Positions 4,135 through 6,844 of a stretch of 6,844 bases of DNA are shown piece after piece. The DNA is from Natronoplasma sp964602715 (lineage in GTDB: Archaea > Thermoplasmatota > Thermoplasmata > Halarchaeoplasmatales > Halarchaeoplasmataceae), in NCBI GenBank assembly GCA_964602715.1, contig CAZRSB010000079.1, positions 1 through 6,844 of the forward strand, read 5' to 3'. The position numbers and the translations under genes are program-made. How positions within the stretch are numbered: position 1 is the first letter of the stretch; every line of letters begins with the position of its first letter. The notes below the pieces were generated by a model, which was not told where the DNA came from, ran no database searches, and worked only from the letters and a program-made list of their open reading frames with translations.

Positions 4135-6021
4135 ATGTTTGATCTATTCCCCTACAGTGTACGTGAAAACCAAAGGAACATAATGGAAAGGATCACTGGT
4201 TGTTTGGAAAAAGGCAAATCCTTTGTTTATCAGGCCGGGACTGGATCCGGTAAAACTGTATGTGCTCTAACTCCAACGCTTTCTTATGCAAAAGAAAACG
4301 GAAAAAAAATTTTGTATCTTACCAGGACTAATAGTCAGCAGAGACAGGTCCTTTTAGAACTTAGACAGATAGGAGGGTTTTTTGGTCTAGGTCTTCAAGG
4401 TAGAAACAACACCTGTTTACTTGCCCAAGAAAATGAAGAGCTTAAAGAGGGTAATGCAGAAGAACTTTCAAAATACTGCAGTGATAGAAAAAAAGAAGTT
4501 AGAGATGCGATAAAAAATGATGAAGAACCGAATGCCTGTCCTTACTATGCCGGTTTATTAGAGTGTGATCTAGAAGAGATAAACTGGTGGTTTGAGGATA
4601 ATAATCCCACAGTAGACGAAACTTTAAACTATTGTGAAAAGGAAAACATCTGCCCTTATGAGCTGACTAAAGCCCTGATACCAGATGCTGACCTCGTCAC
4701 TGCTCCTTATATCTATTTTTTCCTCCCCTTCATAAGAAAACAATTGAAGGACTGGATGAACGTAGAGCTTTCGGACCTTATCGTGATCATAGACGAAGCA
4801 CACAATCTACCTGATTACGCCCGAGAGCTATCATCATCGGAAGTTACTAAAAACACATTAGAAAGAGCTGAAAAAGAGAGCCATCGATTCAACGACCCAG
4901 AGATCAGTACAGATAAAAGTATTTCCAGTTTCTGTCGTTTATTTGAAAATATACTGCTGGATACGGTAGACGAATTCGCAGTGCAAGAAGATGGATTAAT
5001 ACCTCCAAGTGAGATAAGAACTGAACTGCTTCATTCGCTTGGGATGAACACGAATCAGTTGAAGGGAATAATAAAAGATTTAAAAGTTCAGGGAGAAATA
5101 GTACAGGAAAAAAGAAGAGAAGAAAAAAAACTCCCTCGATCATACATCAACTCTCTAGCTAATTTTCTAGCTTTCTGGTTCAAAATAGAGAGTGAAGATT
5201 ACATCAAATTGGTGAATGCGGGAGAGAATCCAAGTTTGGAAGCCTACTGTTTAGATCCAAGTAACGTTACCAATATCTTAAACTCTTGTCATTCTAGTAT
5301 ACACCAATCCGCTACTTTAGAGCCTTTGGATGAATACAAGGATTCTATCGGACTGCCATATGATACTGAAACTGAAATATACCCAAGTCCCTTCCCAAGT
5401 GAAAATAAGGCCCTCTTTTATGTAGATGGTGTGTCAACAAGATACGAAGATCTTCAAAGAGATGAACAGATGATCGATGATCTAAGAAATATACTGGTCG
5501 ATATTTTAAAAAACATCGAACGAAATACTATTGTATTTTTCCCAAGTTACAGGTTGATGAAAGAGATAACAGATCCATTTATCTTCGAGTTTGAAGATAT
5601 CTACATGGAAAAAAAGGGGATGGATCAACCTGAGTTGATGGAAGTAGTAAATGACTTCAAAAAAGAAGGTGGTCTCTTATTTTCTGTTATAGGAGGTAGA
5701 GTAAGCGAAGGGATGGATTTTCCAGGAAAGCAGTTAGAGATAGCTGTAGTTGTAGGTATTCCCTATCCTAAACCTACTGCTAGACAAAAAGGTTTGAAAC
5801 ATTATTACGACATGAAATTCAACAAAGGATGGCAATATACTGTAAAAGCTCCTGCAGTACGTAAGATACTACAGGCGACCGGAAGACTCGTCAGAAGTGA
5901 AGACGACTTGGGAGTGTCAGTGATACTAGACGAAAGAGCCATTCACTTCAAAGAATATCTGGAAAATCTAAAACTTGTAGAAGAGCCAAGAGAAAATATC
6001 TTAGACTTTTTTGAAAATTGA
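4135..6021 (+). CDS. XPD/Rad3-family 5'-3' DNA helicase with Fe-S cluster
   Basis: An ATP-dependent superfamily 2 helicase that in archaea is tied to nucleotide-excision repair and unwinding of damaged DNA. The protein has 628 residues from ATG 4135, typical for archaeal XPD. In order: Walker A GTGSGKT at 35-41; motif Ia LTRTNSQQ near 62-69; an Fe-S domain whose likely ligands are C94, C115, C135 and C173 (the last in ICPYE); further Cys at C144 and C167; DEAH box at 220-223; Arch domain about 235-360 with PRSYI near 334; motif III SATL at 392-395; motif IV FFPSY near 468; motif V GGRVSEGMDF at 520-529; and motif VI QATGRLVR at 580-587. All helicase motifs look intact. The extreme C-terminus reads ENILDFFEN and resembles a PCNA-interacting motif. 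DinG is a related family, but the Arch domain and cysteine layout favour XPD. The gene follows the RDD gene by 48 nt and is followed by a new promoter. Confidence 0.93.
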   Translation: MFDLFPYSVRENQRNIMERITGCLEKGKSFVYQAGTGSGKTVCALTPTLSYAKENGKKILYLTRTNSQQRQVLLELRQIGGFFGLGLQGRNNTCLLAQENEELKEGNAEELSKYCSDRKKEVRDAIKNDEEPNACPYYAGLLECDLEEINWWFEDNNPTVDETLNYCEKENICPYELTKALIPDADLVTAPYIYFFLPFIRKQLKDWMNVELSDLIVIIDEAHNLPDYARELSSSEVTKNTLERAEKESHRFNDPEISTDKSISSFCRLFENILLDTVDEFAVQEDGLIPPSEIRTELLHSLGMNTNQLKGIIKDLKVQGEIVQEKRREEKKLPRSYINSLANFLAFWFKIESEDYIKLVNAGENPSLEAYCLDPSNVTNILNSCHSSIHQSATLEPLDEYKDSIGLPYDTETEIYPSPFPSENKALFYVDGVSTRYEDLQRDEQMIDDLRNILVDILKNIERNTIVFFPSYRLMKEITDPFIFEFEDIYMEKKGMDQPELMEVVNDFKKEGGLLFSVIGGRVSEGMDFPGKQLEIAVVVGIPYPKPTARQKGLKHYYDMKFNKGWQYTVKAPAVRKILQATGRLVRSEDDLGVSVILDERAIHFKEYLENLKLVEEPRENILDFFEN

Positions 6022-6046
6022 ATGAAAGTTTACAAACGAAGGTGTA

Positions 6047-6063
6047 GCGAAGTCTATATATAT
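6047..6063 (+). promoter_or_regulatory. BRE plus TATA promoter for the lipoprotein gene
   Basis: The sequence GCGAAG (6047-6052), a BRE-like element, is followed by TC and TATATATAT (6055-6063). A start about 26 nt downstream (near 6085) gives a leader of about 17 nt before ATG 6102. A second AT-rich box TTTATAA (6073-6079) would give a leaderless transcript. The element separates the secreted-protein genes from XPD. Confidence 0.6.
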
Positions 6064-6101
6064 TGTTTTATCTTTATAAGCTGGCGAGCGGTAGAAAAGT
6101 T

Positions 6102-6788
6102 ATGATTTCCGAAGAGATCAAACCTAGGTTGCTAGTGCTCGCGATCGTTGCGATGCTCGCGGTGACGATGGTAGTCGCCGGATGTCTGGAGGAAGAACAA
6201 GTAGAGATAGATGTGGAAGAAGGATATGATGAGATAAGTGTTACCGTTCCGCCTCCTCCGGAGGAAGAATCTAACATGAGAACATATTATGAAAATGAGT
6301 CGTACAGAGCTATGTCTACATCTTATGTTAATGGTGAAGAAGGATATTTAGAACTTGAAATCGCCCCTTGGAAATGGATTGGAGATGTAGAATCAGGATA
6401 TTGGGTTGGAATAGAATTGGAAACAAAAGGTGAATTTCCTTCCGAATATAGTTTAGATGAACTAATATTAAAGGCGCAAGTGATAGAGAGTCCAGCTATT
6501 GAAGAAAATTATAATGACTGGCTTACTGCTTCTTGGGATTCAGAGGGATTAGATTTATGGGGATTCGAAAAAAATAACCCTGGTAGTGTAGGTGAAGAAA
6601 AGAGCTTCATCGGAGCCGATGTTGAGGATAATAACTTTTCCTCTAACGTTCGTTTAATTAATGAACATTCTTACAAAGGCAGTTTAGCCGAAGAACCGAT
6701 AACTCTTGAGATCAAAGCGATTTTGCGTGGATTAGGAGAAGATGTAACAGCAACAACTAGAATCTCATTTACGCAGGAGGAGATGTGA
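6102..6788 (+). CDS. Secreted lipoprotein of unknown function
   Basis: I do not recognise the mature protein. The ATG at 6102 gives 228 residues beginning with a classical lipoprotein signal: a charged start (MISEEIKPR), a hydrophobic stretch of about 18 residues, and a lipobox VVAGC with the modified Cys at C28. An upstream in-frame TTG at 6063 would add 13 unlikely residues that lie before the predicted transcription start. After the lipid anchor comes an acidic region with a short PPPPEEE linker (about 50-56), then a domain rich in Trp, Tyr and beta-strand-like alternation (for example APWKWIGDV and DSEGLDLWGF), consistent with an extracellular beta-sandwich. No enzyme motif or further membrane segment is visible. 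It is predicted to be anchored outside the cell membrane. The gene ends 1 nt before another exported protein, so the two probably act together. The signal-peptide codons are unusually GC-rich relative to the rest of the gene. Confidence 0.85.
   Translation: MISEEIKPRLLVLAIVAMLAVTMVVAGCLEEEQVEIDVEEGYDEISVTVPPPPEEESNMRTYYENESYRAMSTSYVNGEEGYLELEIAPWKWIGDVESGYWVGIELETKGEFPSEYSLDELILKAQVIESPAIEENYNDWLTASWDSEGLDLWGFEKNNPGSVGEEKSFIGADVEDNNFSSNVRLINEHSYKGSLAEEPITLEIKAILRGLGEDVTATTRISFTQEEM
6776..6780 (+). promoter_or_regulatory. Shine-Dalgarno site for the truncated last gene
   Basis: GGAGG lies inside the last codons of the lipoprotein gene, 9 nt before ATG at 6790. It supports coupled translation of the two secreted proteins. 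Confidence 0.65.
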
Positions 6789-6789
6789 C

Positions 6790-6844
6790 ATGAATTTAAA
6801 ACGATCAATTACTATTTTGGTTATTGTTTTTCTAGTGCTATCTT
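6790..6844 (+). CDS. N-terminal fragment of an exported or membrane protein (cut by window edge)
   Basis: Only 18 codons are in the window. They read MNLKRSITILVIVFLVLS, two positive residues followed by an uninterrupted hydrophobic run, as in a signal peptide or first membrane helix. The frame is open to the window end. The start is supported by GGAGG at 6776-6780 and by its position 1 nt after the lipoprotein stop. The product cannot be named. Confidence 0.7.
   Translation, partial: MNLKRSITILVIVFLVLS

Noticed and set aside
4904..5143. Minus-strand Leu/Phe-rich frame that resembles a membrane protein
   Set aside because: It lies wholly within the XPD Arch domain; the hydrophobic look comes from complementing Lys/Glu codons.
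6254..6265. 12-bp perfect palindrome TCCTCCGGAGGA
   Set aside because: It falls in codons for the Pro-Pro-Pro-Pro-Glu-Glu-Glu linker, where CCTCC followed by GGAGGA arises from the amino-acid sequence.
1..6844. CRISPR arrays, insertion sequences, integrase or attachment sites
   Set aside because: No regularly spaced repeats, transposase motifs, terminal inverted repeats around a gene, or duplication of the tRNA 3' end were found on reading both strands.

Overview
The window looks like an AT-rich archaeal chromosome fragment, most likely euryarchaeal (Thermoplasmatota-like or a related, possibly salt-adapted lineage). The support is: an XPD/Rad3-type iron-sulfur helicase, an archaeal-type family 4 uracil-DNA glycosylase, a tRNA-Ile(GAU) gene without an encoded CCA tail, TATA/BRE-like promoter elements, GGTGATC-type Shine-Dalgarno sites, T-run terminators, and a lipoprotein with an archaeal-style lipobox. 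Several proteins are strongly acidic, which hints at a salt-in or salt-tolerant host. The lineage is an inference, since no 16S or taxonomic marker is present.

Left half, minus strand, read from right to left. A cysteine synthase-family PLP enzyme (2198-3208), an OsmC-type peroxiredoxin (1746-2180) and an iron-sulfur family 4 uracil-DNA glycosylase (1174-1743) form a tight operon with overlapping or nearly touching ends. The glycosylase has no in-frame ATG, GTG or TTG that would give a complete protein. Its best start is an ATT codon placed 5 nt after a GAGGTG site. Then come tRNA-Ile(GAU) (1047-1121), a 287-nt AT-rich gap holding three perfect inverted repeats (760-1046), an unrecognised very acidic small protein (466-759) and a DUF3892-like small protein (84-449). 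A double T7 tract (63-77) ends this last unit. Positions 1-60 hold nothing I can support.

Right half, plus strand. A divergent promoter region (3209-3315) with one shared TATA-like core separates the cysteine synthase from an RDD-family membrane protein that carries a proline-rich linker and a C-terminal zinc ribbon (3316-4086). An XPD-type helicase follows (4135-6021), with an excellent Shine-Dalgarno site and a PCNA-binding-like C-terminal tail. Next are a secreted lipoprotein of unknown function (6102-6788) and, one base later, the first codons of another exported or membrane protein (6790 to the window edge).

How the genes may work together: two [4Fe-4S] DNA-repair enzymes (UDG and XPD) flank a cysteine synthase and a thiol peroxidase. 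This fits a shared theme of sulfur supply, peroxide defence and repair, but it is only a neighbourhood argument. I do not see a clearly new defence or mobile system here. The items most worth a second look are the AUU start of the glycosylase, the repeat-rich control region upstream of the small acidic/DUF3892 gene pair, and the hairpin at the start of the DUF3892 gene.
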